Positions 1-9,697 of a stretch of 64,000 bases of DNA are shown one piece after another. A model generated the notes under the pieces. It did no database searches, was not told the origin of the DNA, and was given only the letters and a program-made list of their open reading frames with translations. The DNA is from Hymenobacter qilianensis (GTDB lineage Bacteria; Bacteroidota; Bacteroidia; Cytophagales; Hymenobacteraceae). Location: NCBI RefSeq assembly GCF_014489555.1, contig NZ_CP060785.1:1-64000 (forward strand), in the 5' to 3' direction. The position numbers were made by a program, and so were the translations under genes. Position 1 is the first letter of the stretch. Every line of letters starts with the position of its first letter.

Positions 1-97
1 CCCCACGAGGAGCCCTGCCTATGGCCTGCTAGCCTCTACTAGTCGACGGCGTTACCCTCCAGCTCCACGATAAAAGCGTTTTGCAACAGCCACGGCC
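1..97 (-). mobile_element. Partial MITE-like element (copy 1, cut by window edge)
   Basis: Bases 1-97 are an exact reverse complement of 6977-7073, the left part of a complete 159-bp element. The visible terminus is TTTTGCAACAGCCAC followed by GGCC at 94-97. No coding capacity. Its mate is in opposite orientation, so 98-6976 is enclosed by inverted copies. The rest of this copy lies left of the window. Confidence 0.85.
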
Positions 98-289
98 CTT
101 CTAAGACAGCGATACGCCGGTTAGTAACACCGGTCCCGCCCCGATTGCCCCAGGGCCTACCGCACCATAACGGGTCAAGATCTGGTGCTAGCCCAAAGGA
201 GGGGACTGCTGAAACCCCAGTTTGCCTCTACATACTGTGAAGCTCCTATATTGAGCGCCTCTTCCTTCTATTTCTTCCGTTCCTACTCC

Positions 290-1069
290 ATGAAAGTACC
301 CCTACCCTACGGCCGATTGCTCCATTTCTGCGGGTTGCTGGCCTTGCTGAGCGGCTGCGGCCAAAAAGACCCGGACCCCGTGCCCCCCACGGGCATCGCC
401 GGGACGGTGACGGTACGCAACCAGCTGGGCACCGGCTTGCCCAAGGGGGGCGTCACCGTGACGGTATTCCCTACGAGCCCCTTGCTTACGGCCAAGACCA
501 ACGAGGCCGGGGCCTTTGCCCTCGGTTCCGTGCCGGCCGGTACCTATACCCTCGTCTTCAGCCGGCCCGGCCTGAGCACGTTCGTTCTGCGCGGCGTGGC
601 CCACCCGCAAAGCAACGGGCTGACCCGCCTGCCCGAAACCTATGCGCTGCTGCAGGAGCCCGAGCTGCGCGCTACCAGCCTGCGGGCCACCAACTCCCCG
701 GCCGGGGCGGGGGGACTGCCCTTCGTCACCTTTGCAACGGGTAGAACCAGCCCGCAGCCCACTTCGAACGGCAGCTACGTGCTCTATTTCAGTACTACGC
801 CCGACGTGAGCTTCCTCACTGCTACCAGCGCTATTATCCTCGTTAGCAGTGCTTCCTCGGCCACGACCACCCACAGCTCCACATGGTCCCTGGACCGGGC
901 CGAGTTGGCGCGCTATGGGTTTACTCCCGCCAGCGGCACCACCGGGTATGCCGTGGCCTACGGCATGCAGGGCATGACCCCGTACACGGACCTGGCCACC
1001 GGGCAAAAAGTCCACTGGCCCCATCCCAACCTCACGCCCTCGCCGGTCGTCAGCTTTACCATGCCCTAG
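290..1069 (+). CDS. Lipoprotein with carboxypeptidase-regulatory-like domain
   Basis: 259 residues. I chose the ATG at 290 because it gives a lipoprotein signal: a short basic start, a Leu-rich core and the lipobox LLSGCG (Cys near residue 21). Residues about 35-110 (GIAGTVTVRNQLG, then TNEAGAFALGSVPAGTYTL) match the carboxypeptidase-regulatory-like beta-sandwich fold common in Bacteroidota envelope proteins. The remaining ~150 residues are Ser/Thr-rich and unrecognised; they end near a GYAVAYGMQG stretch. Expected to be anchored in the outer membrane. It stands alone, between an inverted-repeat element and a kinase gene on the other strand. Function unknown; the domain alone suggests binding or structure rather than catalysis. 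Confidence 0.75.
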   Translation: MKVPLPYGRLLHFCGLLALLSGCGQKDPDPVPPTGIAGTVTVRNQLGTGLPKGGVTVTVFPTSPLLTAKTNEAGAFALGSVPAGTYTLVFSRPGLSTFVLRGVAHPQSNGLTRLPETYALLQEPELRATSLRATNSPAGAGGLPFVTFATGRTSPQPTSNGSYVLYFSTTPDVSFLTATSAIILVSSASSATTTHSSTWSLDRAELARYGFTPASGTTGYAVAYGMQGMTPYTDLATGQKVHWPHPNLTPSPVVSFTMP

Positions 1070-1749
1070 GCGGGAAAGGCCCCGACAGCGGTTGCTGCCC
1101 CTGGCCGGTACCCCATCGGGAAATAAAAGCAACAGAAGTCCTCCTGGCGGTGCACAGCCGGAAGTCGCGCGACTCTTGGTGGCCCGCTGACCTTTCTAGC
1201 GCGGGGTGAGTGCCTGAAACGCGGCTAGGCTTCCTCGCTTCCGAAAGGGCGCGCAGAGCGGTGTCTGGGTAAGGCTTCACCCGCGGCCTGTAGGGTAGGA
1301 GCAAACAGGAGTTTACTCGTGACGGACGCGACTAGAATGGTCCACTTTCCTCTTAGATTTCTTCCTTTACATGGGGAGAAGCGAATGCGAATCCATGGCG
1401 CAAACTGAAAAGTGAACAGTAGGGAGAAAAGGACTTCCAGGGAATCTTTCGCTATCCTGATACAGGCTCACCGGCCTCCTGGAACGGTCCGAAGGGCCCC
1501 CGGAAAAGGGAGGGGATTGTCCTGTCAAACGAGCTCGTAATGGCCCCATAATGGCGGAATCTTACGCCTCCCTTTTCCTTTTCAGCAACCTCAAGTTAGG
1601 GTGAGTAGGCGAACATAGGATAATGCGTTTTATCCGACTCCTTGTTATTGGGGGCACTGTTCTTCCACAAGTACGGGTATGGGCCGCCGTGGCCCGGAGG
1701 TGAGGGGCGGGACTTATTCCCTTTACTCGCCTCCCTACTGCCCCGCCTC
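1070..1749. other. Non-coding stretch between convergent genes
   Basis: About 680 bases between the 3' ends of the lipoprotein and the kinase. I see no credible reading frame, RNA gene or strong terminator. A GGCC-containing TAATGGCCCCATAATGG occurs near 1539-1555, loosely like the palindromic target of the inverted-repeat elements. Confidence 0.4.
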
Positions 1750-3335
1750 TCAACGGTTGAAATAGACCCGGAACGTACTGCCCACCCCGGGCTGGCTTTC
1801 CACGTCGATGCGGCCCCCGCTGTTCTCCACCATTTTCTTCACCAGGTACAGGCCCACGCCCGAGCCCTCCACGTGCGTGTGCACACGCTGAAACAGCCCA
1901 AATAACTGGGCTTGCTGCCCCTCGGTGAGCCCCAGCCCATTGTCGGTTACTTCCAGCACGCCGCCGTTTTCCAGGCGGCTGCGGACCTCCACGCGCGGGG
2001 CAGGCCGGGGCGTTGGTATTTAAGCGCGTTGCTGACCAAGTTGTAGATGACGCTGCGCAGGTTGCTTGCCGGGAAGGCCACCGCCGGGCACGCGGCCACG
2101 TCCACCTCCACCTGCGCCCCCGCCGCGGCCAGGGGCAGCGCCAGGTCCAGCAGCACGTCCTGCACCACCGCCGCCAAACTCACCGGGACGGGGGGCGCGC
2201 CTAGGGCGGGGGGCTGGCGGGCCAGGGCGGCCAGATGGCTCAGCGTGCGCTGGAACCGCTCCACCGACTCCTGCATCAGGGCCAAAATAGGCGCCGCCGG
2301 GCCCGCCTGGCAGTCGCCCGGCAGCTCTTCGCGCAAGGCTGCCAGCAGCCCTTCGAGGTTGGTAATGGGGTTTTGCAGGTCATGCGAGGCCGTGTAGACG
2401 AACGTGTCCAGCTCGCTGTTGGTAAAGGTTAGCTGCTGGTTGTTCGCGCCTAACTGGTCGTTAACGGCGGAGAGCTGGTCGTTTACCACGGCCAATTGCT
2501 GGTTCAACCCCTCAGCCGCGCGCTGGGCAGCCTCGGCTTCCCCCACGGCGTTGGATACGGTGTCGACCAGTCCCTCGTTGGTGAGCACCAGTTCGTCATT
2601 GAGCTGGCGCACGGCCGCCTCCGCCCGGCGCAGTTCCCCCGCTTGCCGCCGCATGGCTTCGTTGGCGGCCCGCAGCTGCTTGTTGGCCACCGCCAGCCGC
2701 TGGTTGGCCAGGGACAGTTCCACGTTGGTGACGCTGAGCTCGTGGTTGCTCACCGTGAGCTCTTCATTAATCACGTCCAGCTCCTCGTTCGTGCTGGAGA
2801 GTTGCTCGTTGGCGACCGCCAGCTGCTGGCGGGTACGGGCGGCTTGCTCTTCGTGGGTCTCCACCCACTGGCGCGCCAGCACGTGGGCGCTCACGTCGTA
2901 GGCAAACAGCAGCAGCCCCGTCACCGTGCCGGCGGCATCGCGCACGGCTTGGCCAATGAAGGTGAAATGGACGGGCCCATGCCCGCCGCGGCCGGGGTAG
3001 GCGATTGCCTGCACCCCGTACCCCGTGCGCCCGCTGGCGTAGACCTCGTCCAGCAGGCCGAAAAAGGGCTGGCTGGTGAGCTCCGGCAAGGCGGCCCGCA
3101 GGGGCAGGCCCGCCAAGGGCCGGTTGCCGAACAGCCCCCGAAACAGTTCATTGGTCACCGTAACCATGTGGTCGGGGCCGGCCAGGCTGGCCAGGCACGC
3201 GGGGGAGTCCCGCACCAGGGCCAGCAATTGGCGGGCGCCGGCGCTGCCCGCCGCTTCCGGTTCAGGGCGGACGAAGGACACTGCCGGGGGCGTGGGGCGG
3301 GCGCTAGAGTGGGCAAATGGCTCGGAATCAGGCAT
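1750..3335 (-). CDS. PAS-domain sensor histidine kinase with long coiled coil (one frameshift)
   Basis: About 528 residues once one base is restored in the G4 run at 1997-2000 (reading frame changes after LKYQRPGLP). A PAS-like sensor region spans about 55-175. Next comes a long coiled coil (about 175-310) built from near-repeats such as NEELDVINEELTVSNHEL, then the dimerisation box with the phospho-accepting His in SHDLQNPITNLEGLL. The ATPase shows the N box NLVSNALKYQ, G1 VTDNGLGLT and G2 GSGVGLYLVKKM. No membrane segment, so probably cytosolic. The gene starts 65 bases after the CheB gene on the same strand, which suggests co-transcription and a shared signal. No response regulator is adjacent. 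Phytochrome-like and CheB/CheR-associated kinases of Bacteroidota often share this layout. Confidence 0.85.
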
Positions 3336-3400
3336 TTTCGTATGGGGCTGACAGGAAGGTACGGTTTTATTCGGCGGGCTAGCGGGCTGGGGGGTACGGG

Positions 3401-4464
3401 CTACGCCGGGTGCTGGGGCTGGAACTGCAAATCGCCACTCAGCGCCTCGTGCTGCAGAATGGAGGCGTGCACGACGCGCGCCTGCTGGCCGGCCTTTTCC
3501 GCTTGTTGAAAAAACAGGGCCGCCACGGCCGGTTCCTTCTTGTCGAGAAAGTGGGCGCCCAGGTTGTGGAGCAATAGGCTCGTTTCCTCCAGGCCCCGCA
3601 GGGACTGGTAGAGCAGGCTTTCCACGGACTGGGTGACTTCGCTCAGCAAGGCGCTGACGGTGTAGGCGTGGCCGGTATGGCAGCGGTAGCGAATGAGCTG
3701 GCCCTCGATGAGCTGGGTGAGCGCGCCGTGGCAATCGGGGCAGGTAAACGGGGTGAGCTTGCCCTTGTCGATGATGCCCAACTCAAAGCCCCCGCCCTGC
3801 TTGGCAATCGAGAGCTCAATGCGCAGCAAGTCGAGCTGGGCGGCGGGCAGGGGGGGCTTCCCCGGGGCCAGCTCCGTGGTGAGGCGCCCCAGCAGCGCCC
3901 CCAGCTGGGAGAGCGGCACCAGATGGTCGGGCTTGACGTATTCGAGCGCGTTGGTGGGCATCGACGGCTGCTCGGCGTCGTGGGGGTCCTGCACGATGGT
4001 GAGCCCGCCCATGCGCTGCACGCTCCACAACCCAGAGGTGCCGTCGTCGAGGTAGCCGGTGAGCACCACGCCAATCACGCGGGGCCCGAAGGTGTAGGCC
4101 GCCGAGCGGAACAAGGCATCAATGGAGGGTCGGAAGCGGTTTTCCTTGGGCCCACGCGTGACCAAGACCGTCGTGCCTTCCAGCAAGAGGTGATGGTCGG
4201 GCGGGGCCACGTAGATGACACCGGGTTTCACCGTTTCGCCGTTTTGCGGGTGCCGCGCCGGCAGCGCCGAGACCGAGCTCAGCAGCTGGGGCAGGATGCT
4301 GGGCGAATCCGCCCCCACGTGCTGCACCACGAAGAGGGGCGCGGGAAAGTCCGCGGGCAGGGACTTGACGAGCTCGAGCAGGGCCGTCACGCCCCGGCCG
4401 AGGCGCCGATGACGACGATGTCGCGGTGGTGACGCTTGGTCGAGCGACGAATAGAGGCGGCCAT
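3401..4464 (-). CDS. CheB-type protein-glutamate methylesterase, non-chemotaxis context (one frameshift)
   Basis: 354 residues after restoring one base in the C4 run at 4392-4395; the ATG at 4464 then gives VVIGASAGGVTALLELV, the CheB nucleophile region (Ser in GASAGG). Further CheB signatures are FVVQHVG, the IYVAPPDHHLL loop, and GVVLTGYLDDGTSGL with the active-site Asp. There is no N-terminal receiver domain. The C-terminal third carries CPDCHGALTQL and RYRCHTGHAY, a Cys/His set seen in stand-alone CheB-like proteins and likely to bind metal. In chemotaxis CheB demethylates receptors, but no CheA, CheR or receptor gene is present here. The downstream kinase is the only partner in sight, so a role in kinase adaptation is inferred. 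Confidence 0.87.
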
Positions 4465-4774
4465 GGCGTTGGGGGCGAGGGGAGGTGAACCAAGTAGAAG
4501 CAGATACGCACAATGAGCCCCGGAGGCTGAGCCAAGGGTCGTCATCGACACCCGATTGCCCCGTACGGGCCCGGCTGATAGAATTCCCATCACCGGCAAC
4601 CCTGCCGGCTGCCCCCCGCGGGGCAGGCTACCCCGCCGGCTGGCGGGGGAAATGGCCTCCCTACCGCGACGCCGGCCGGCCACCGGGGTAGTCTGATTGG
4701 CCTCGAAATTGCGTAGCGCTGCCGAGCGTAGTACTTCGTACGAGGTCGTCCTTTACTTACTATCCCCACTACCC
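4465..4774. other. Intergenic region upstream of CheB-like gene
   Basis: About 310 bases that should hold the promoter of the CheB/kinase pair and, if real, of the small gene at 4775. I see no sequence I can defend as a promoter and no hairpin of note. Confidence 0.3.
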
Positions 4775-5140
4775 ATGGACTTACTATTACAGGAATGGTA
4801 TGATGACACGCAGGCCTGGCCCTGCGCGGCCTGTGGCCCTGGGGGGACACCCCATCGCGTGCAGCAGGTATTACACCACTATGGCCATGGCTTAGAAGAG
4901 CTGCTGCTGGCCCAGGGGCGAATTCTCGAAGACGGTGCGAAAGCGCGCCTGACTCTGCTGGTAGCGCGCCTGCGCGGCCTCGTGGGCCGTAGCCGCGACC
5001 GGCCCGGCCCGCATTGGGTTGTCTTCTGCCCGCAGGGGTGGCCGCTGGGGCTCGTCAGCGGCGGGGGGGAAGGCGGCAAGGGCGAGTCAGCCATAGGGAG
5101 GGGAAAGAGAGGATCCGTAAGGTACGGGTTTCACCCGTAG
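4775..5140 (+). CDS. Hypothetical protein
   Basis: 121 residues from the ATG at 4775. The first ~80 residues look protein-like (MDLLLQEWYDDTQAWPCAAC, then LHHYGHGLEELLLAQGRIL) and include a CAAC pair. The last ~30 residues are Gly/Lys/Arg-rich and look like read-through of non-coding DNA. No family recognised. It sits between a CheB-like gene and a small gene, both on the other strand. A shorter real product, or none, is possible. Confidence 0.35.
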   Translation: MDLLLQEWYDDTQAWPCAACGPGGTPHRVQQVLHHYGHGLEELLLAQGRILEDGAKARLTLLVARLRGLVGRSRDRPGPHWVVFCPQGWPLGLVSGGGEGGKGESAIGRGKRGSVRYGFHP

Positions 5141-5256
5141 GGCCGCCCAGGAGAGCCTAGGCGCGCTTGAGCGCGAGGCGGCGGACGAGACGATTGCAGG
5201 CCGCTTCGGGCGCGAGGGGATCATAGCTCTGGCGGGAAGTGAGAAGCGGAGGCGTT

Positions 5257-5523
5257 TTAGCGGGTAAACTCCTCCCGCTGCAGCGTGGCTTCTAGGACCC
5301 GGGCCGAGGGCCGAGGCAGCTCGTCCTGACCCGCCAGCTGCTGCAGACTGACCTGCCCGTCGATGTAGCGCTGCAACTCCTGCAGAATGGCTGTGCCGGG
5401 TTCCGTGCCGCCCAACCGGGCCACGGCAATGCCCCACTCGGCATGCTGCTGCCGCTTCAACCGGGCCGCGCGCTCGGCGGCGGGCAGCTCCTCCGGGATC
5501 GGGGTAAAGTAGGAACAGGCCAT
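5257..5523 (-). CDS. Small protein, weakly VbhA-antitoxin-like
   Basis: 88 residues from the ATG at 5523. The frame remains open upstream, but that part is Pro/Arg-rich and antisense in character, so I use the later start (MACSYFTPIPEEL). The C-terminal half, ILQELQRYIDGQVSLQQL, has the form 'helix, Y-x-x-G-x-(I/V)-S/T-hydrophobic' seen in VbhA-type antitoxins and other short helical regulators. No Fic toxin gene is next to it, so a toxin-antitoxin role is only a possibility. Divergent from the SpoIIAA-like gene at 5912. Confidence 0.45.
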   Translation of the reverse strand: MACSYFTPIPEELPAAERAARLKRQQHAEWGIAVARLGGTEPGTAILQELQRYIDGQVSLQQLAGQDELPRPSARVLEATLQREEFTR

Positions 5524-5911
5524 CTCCTCCGTGCTTTTCAGGTCCACGGGCCTCTCTATACGAAGGCCGGGGGTGGGGGTTTCTTCGCGCGTCAGTTCCG
5601 GCTCGTACTCCCAGGGGGAGTCGCATGAGGCCCGCTGGAAGAGCAGCCAGCGCACGGGCTGGGGCCCGGCGAACAGGCCGGGCTGCGCAGTCCCCTGATG
5701 ACTCGTTCTGCGCGGTGGTGTACGGCGAGCAGGCAGCGTTGTGGACTGGGCATCGGGGCCTGGAAAAGATACTAGGGCCTGCGTGGTAGGGGGAGGTCGT
5801 CCTTTTGTCTCTACCTTTCGGGTGGTATCCTCTTTTCCTTTTCCGCTAGCCTCCCTCCCGGTACTGTTTCGCCGCGGGCAGCAGGCTAGCCTTCCTCGCA
5901 CCCGCTCGGCC
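5524..5911. other. Divergent intergenic region
   Basis: About 390 bases between the 5' ends of two divergent small genes. It should carry both promoters; no specific motif can be supported by eye. Open frames that cross it on either strand are low-complexity. Confidence 0.3.
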
Positions 5912-6322
5912 ATGCAACTGCTGCTGTATTCTACCTGTATGACGCTTTACCTGCACCAGCAGGGGGCCGCGCGCGCCATCGAAGCGCAGTGGTCGGGCGC
6001 AGCGAGTGGGGCCATGCTGCGCCAGGCCGTGCTGGAGGCCCTGACCCTGGCCCGCCAGTACCGCATCACGGGCTGGATTGCCGATGACCGGCTGCTGCTG
6101 GGCCCGCTGCCGGCCGAGCACCTGGCCTGGGTGGCCCAGCACGTGCTGCCCCAGCTGGTGAGTGGGGGCGTGCAGCGGTTTGCCGCCCTGGCGGCCCTGG
6201 ATCCGGGCAACACGCAGCTGCTGGGGCAGGCCCAGGCCAGAGCCCAACAGCAGCTGCCCTTTGAACTGCGCACGTTTCGGGACGTGGCAGCAGCGCGGGC
6301 TTGGGCCTGCGGGCTGGGATAG
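5912..6322 (+). CDS. SpoIIAA/STAS-like small cytosolic protein
   Basis: 136 residues from the ATG at 5912 (MQLLLYSTCMTLYLHQQG). The pattern is two short N-terminal beta strands, a helix containing LRQAVLEALTLARQY, a strand followed by a charged turn (GWIADDRLLLGPL), then an end ELRTFRDVAAARAWACGL, the usual 'strand, D/E, helix ending at WL' close of STAS/SpoIIAA-like proteins of Hymenobacteraceae. Two further members lie at 46912 and 47355. The function of this group is not established; related folds bind lipids or act in partner-switching. No signal peptide or membrane segment. Confidence 0.6.
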   Translation: MQLLLYSTCMTLYLHQQGAARAIEAQWSGAASGAMLRQAVLEALTLARQYRITGWIADDRLLLGPLPAEHLAWVAQHVLPQLVSGGVQRFAALAALDPGNTQLLGQAQARAQQQLPFELRTFRDVAAARAWACGLG

Positions 6323-6398
6323 CGGATAAATGAACTAGGGTAGCACCATGCTGCTACGGACTCGTACCTTCCGGGCGATTTCCCTTATAGCGCCTTTT

Positions 6399-6833
6399 AT
6401 GCCTTCACGCGTCCTCGTTTCTTTCCTCCTGCTTTTGCTGGCCTGGGCTTCGTTTAGCTGCACTACCCAGGGCGAAGACGACCCTACGCCTCAACAAGGC
6501 CTAGTTGGTCGCTGGAATGAAGAATCCTGGAAATCAACGGTGTACGATGAGAAAGGGGCCGTGTTGGCTACAAACAACACGTCCAGTACGCCTAATTATT
6601 ACGTGTTCAAATCAAACAAAACCTTCGACTACTACTCGGTAAATTTAGGCGGCGTTATTGCGGGCACCTATACCTATGCCCCTCCCTCCCTGACCCTGGC
6701 CTATCAGGCGGGCACCTTCAACGGTAGGTATGAAATCATCGAGTTTACGCCCGCCAAACTGGTGTTAACCAGTGGCAAACCCCAGCCTGGCACGAGCTAT
6801 ACGGTGGAAGTGCTTACCCTCGTAAAGAATTAG
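6399..6833 (+). CDS. Lipocalin-like lipoprotein
   Basis: 144 residues from the ATG at 6399; an in-frame ATG at 6348 adds 17 residues but spoils the signal. The N terminus is a lipoprotein signal ending in WASFSC. After an acidic linker comes LVGRWNEESWKSTVYDEKG, the opening strand of lipocalin-like domains in Bacteroidota, then NYYVFKSNKTFDYYS, GTYTYAPPSLTLAY and a final KLVLTSG...VEVLTLVK. Probably a beta-barrel or half-barrel on the outer membrane; ligand unknown. Alone, 70 bases after the SpoIIAA-like gene. Confidence 0.65.
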   Translation: MPSRVLVSFLLLLLAWASFSCTTQGEDDPTPQQGLVGRWNEESWKSTVYDEKGAVLATNNTSSTPNYYVFKSNKTFDYYSVNLGGVIAGTYTYAPPSLTLAYQAGTFNGRYEIIEFTPAKLVLTSGKPQPGTSYTVEVLTLVKN

Positions 6834-6976
6834 ACCGCCCACTTTTCTATTCCCACCCTAGATTGGTAGACGCCCGGGTTTGACCCCTCTGGCTCTTTCA
6901 CCCCTTGGCCAACGGCGCTGGTACTGGCTTCCGGGAAGAATAGAACGTCTTCCGCGCCCCCCGTTTTTGACATAAT

Positions 6977-7135
6977 GGCCGTGGCTGTTGCAAAACGCTT
7001 TTATCGTGGAGCTGGAGGGTAACGCCGTCGACTAGTAGAGGCTAGCAGGCCATAGGCAGGGCTCCTCGTGGGGGTGCTTAGTGGTTCGAAGAACAAGTTG
7101 CCGCCTTGGGGTTGACTTTTGCAACAGCCACGGCC
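6977..7135 (+). mobile_element. MITE-like inverted-repeat element, copy 2
   Basis: 159 bases including GGCC at each end. The termini are GTGGCTGTTGCAAAA and, inverted, TTTTGCAACAGCCAC. Flanks read CATAAT on the left and CTTATGCTAA on the right, so the insertion point resembles ATAAT-GGCC-ATTATG. The interior has no coding capacity. Bases 6977-7073 are identical, inverted, to 1-97. Confidence 0.85.
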
Positions 7136-7305
7136 CTTATGCTAAATGATATTTTCGATCAACATAGCTCTAGTCATGTAGGAGTTGCGGCAAGCGTTCG
7201 AAGGAAAGTCCTTTTCTGCGCGGTAATAAGCCCCTAGGATAAAAGCATAGGGGCCGTTCCTAGGCTAGGTCGATGAATTCGTCTGAGTCAACTCTATCGA
7301 ACGCG

Positions 7306-7343
7306 AAAAGCCCCGCGTTCCTCCGTAGAGGGCGCAGGGCTTT
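7306..7343 (-). terminator. Rho-independent-type terminator of the M29-like gene
   Basis: Read on the minus strand, AAAGCCCTGCG pairs with CGCGGGGCTTTT across a 15-base loop and ends in T residues. It lies about 70 bases past the stop codon at 7411. Confidence 0.65.
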
Positions 7344-7410
7344 GTTCAGCAGATGATCTACAGGGGAGTTTAGCTCTGGCAACGAAACTGCCGTCAGAGC
7401 CTCTCAAGGG

Positions 7411-8635
7411 CTACCGACTACCGGCTTTCGGGCTTTTCTTGCCCCCAGGGGCGGCTTTGGCCGTGATCGGCGCCACGAGTTGGCCGTTGCGCACAATTAC
7501 TTGACCATCGACTTCCACGGTCGCGTTGGCGATGGGGAAGCTGTTGCTGGTGGCAGCCTTGTTTTGGCCACCCTGCAGTTCATTGCCCCAATCCCCACTA
7601 ATACCATGCCCGCGGCCGTATTCGGGTTATAGCCTTTCTGCTCCTGCGCCTTCATGGCCGGGTTCAGGCCGATAGAAAAGGAACTGAGTTGCATCACACT
7701 CGGATCATACGTTGCGAGGTACTTCTGCAAATCTTCGTTTCCTACGTCCGCCTTCGCGTTCGCCATCTGCCCACTTTTGAAGTCGGCTTTGAAGCCTTGA
7801 AACGGTTTGCCATTCCACGTGCCGGGGGAGGCCGCCAACCGGCCCGTGGCAGAGGTCTCCAAGCTGGTGCCATAAATCCGTCCTCCGGGTAGGGCGGCCG
7901 TGCGGTTATAGATTAGTTTCTCTTGCTGATCGGCCGCGGTCAGCACCCCATCGTCGACAAAGACGGGGCGAGCGGCGAGCTGAAAGGTCAGGTCCGTGCC
8001 CGCGGGAGAAGTGATATGCACTTTTTTGCCCGTCGCGAGTAGTTGTTTCAGTTGCTGCGCCTGGGTGGAGATGGCCGTATAATCGGTGCCGATGCCCGCC
8101 CACACCATTTGCTCGTAGCTCGCGTAATCCAGTTGCTGATTCGCCGCGTAGCTTTTGCTAGGGTAGCTCACGAAAACGCCCCGCACTTTGGCGGCATCCA
8201 GCTTTTTGTTGAGCCCCGCCTCGGCCGCCACTTTCGCAAATTTGGCCTGACGTTCCGGCGTGGTACCCGCGAGCACGGTCTTGGCGTCTTCTACACTGGG
8301 CAGTTGAATCAGGACATCCGCCCCTAAGAGCCAATTGCTGGACTTTGAGGCTTGAATCGCCGATTCCGGCATTTCCACGCTGGTGGCACGGGCGACCTTA
8401 TCGGTAGTCAGTAGCATATTGGGTTGCCCCCCGCGCGGGCCACTTCCACGGCCACGGCTTCCATTAGGGGCAGCGTATGCTGGCCGCCCGTAATCATCAC
8501 CAGCTCCCCGGGCTTGACGCCGGCGGAGGTATTGACGATTTGCTTGGCGATCTGCTCATAATTCTGGCCCAGGACGGGACTGGCCAGCAACAGCAGGCCG
8601 AGCAGCCCACTGGTTTGTGCGTAGCGGTTTTTCAT
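7411..8635 (-). CDS. M29-type (thermophilic) aminopeptidase, exported (two frameshifts)
   Basis: 408 residues after restoring one base in each of two runs: near 8426-8432 (G6) and at 7586-7589 (G4). The start MKNRYAQTSGLLGLLLL gives a signal peptide ending near SPVLGQ. The body has YEQIAKQIVNTSAGVKPGELVMI at its start, the GTDLTFQL strand, and SFSIGLNPAM, the family's G-N/L-P segment, followed in the corrected frame by GNELQGGQ. This layout is that of aminopeptidase T/leucyl aminopeptidase M29, metal-dependent enzymes releasing N-terminal residues. Export suggests peptide degradation in the periplasm. It overlaps the preceding frame by ATGA, and a terminator follows. If the breaks are real the gene is dead. 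Confidence 0.7.
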
Positions 8636-9306
8636 GCGAATGGGGAATGGGGGGTGAGGGATAGAAAAGAAAAAGGATCTGGGGCCGCCGTCTTGTCAAA
8701 GGCTATGGCAGTGGTGCCGGTAGGAGGGAGGGTGATAGCCACCACCCCGTTGGCGGGCATAAAGCGGCTGGGGGTGGGAGTCGGCCCCGTTACCGTTAAG
8801 GGCAACCCGTTGCTGGTGCCGCCGGCCGTCGTCACGGTGACGGCGTAGGCGCCGGGGGCCAGGCCCGCCGGCACCACGACGCCCGTGATGCGGGTAGCAC
8901 TGGCCACGAAGCCCGCCGGCGCGTTAATGGCCGTGCGGGCGCTGGTAAAGGTCACGGCCGTGACCCCGCGTAAGCCGGTGCCTGTCAGACGGAGTAGGCG
9001 GCTGGCCACGCCCCTGCTGGCCGAGAGGGCCGTGAGGGTAGGCAAGGGCATGTTATCCTGGTAGATGCCGAAGTAGGCCGTCATCTCTACGCCGTCACCC
9101 CCTGCGGTGAAGCTGCCCCCGGCGTACCCGTTGACGCTGGCATTTACGGCCAGCGCATTCGCTAGGGTGTTCTCGCCCGTGCTCAGCGTACTCCACGCCG
9201 TGCCACTCCGCTTGGCAGGCCAGCGCTGGTGGCGGGCCGAGCGGGGAAGGCGGGCGGGGGAGGCGCCGGGCCCACGAGTGGCGGCCAAAGGGTAAGATGT
9301 GCTCAT
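8632..9306 (-). pseudogene. Truncated surface-protein gene with one IPT/TIG domain
   Basis: From an ATG at 9306 to 8632 (224 residues). Residues ~30-75 (SGTAWSTLSTGENTLANAL, then GYAGGSFTAGGDG) look like one unit of the 'G-T-x-W-x-x-L-x-x-G ... Y-x-G-G-x-F' repeats of secreted Bacteroidota proteins. An IPT/TIG domain follows (LRLTGTGLRGVTAVTF to TAGGTSNGLPLTVTG). There is no signal peptide and no T9SS sorting domain, and the last ~45 residues do not resemble either. I read this as the middle of a larger secreted protein that has lost both ends. The last codon overlaps the start of the aminopeptidase. Confidence 0.45.
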
Positions 9307-9697
9307 ACGCTTGGGGGAAAAAGAAAAAGTGAACATTCCGCGGCTTTCTTCGAGGCAGCGGCCGGTGAATACAATTTCATCCACTAATCCTACAAATCTA
9401 CCATCCACGGCACAGTCGCGGTATGACACGTTCGTGTCATGCGAAATCCTGGGAGGCGTGGTACTTTGCCGGGAAGGACGTCCTCCGGCCCAGCATTTCT
9501 GAGCCGGGTGGTAGCTCGTTGTCGCCGCTCATGTTGGCCCCTGTGCGAGACACGCGGCCGACGGGCCGGAGCTGCCACGGGCGTCGCCCGCGTGTAACAC
9601 CCCGGCGTACCGCGCCACGGGCGCAGGTCGGGGGGCGGAGAGTGGGAACTGCGGCATGGGGCAGGTGTATGGCCTTGAGGCCGCGCGGGCTGGGCTG
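9307..9697. other. Non-coding stretch with a short perfect dyad
   Basis: About 390 bases after the sensor-kinase stop. Bases 9423-9440 read ATGACACG-TT-CGTGTCAT, an 8-bp perfect inverted repeat that could be an operator or a chance palindrome. Nothing else stands out. Confidence 0.35.

Noticed and set aside
2496..3509. A 337-codon plus-strand open frame
   Set aside because: Antisense to the PAS kinase, whose frame shows family motifs throughout; composition typical of GC-rich shadow frames.
3401..4464. A chemotaxis operon
   Set aside because: Only a CheB-like gene is present; no CheA, CheW, CheR or receptor gene in the window.
5257..5523. A toxin-antitoxin pair
   Set aside because: The antitoxin resemblance is weak and no toxin-like gene is next to it.
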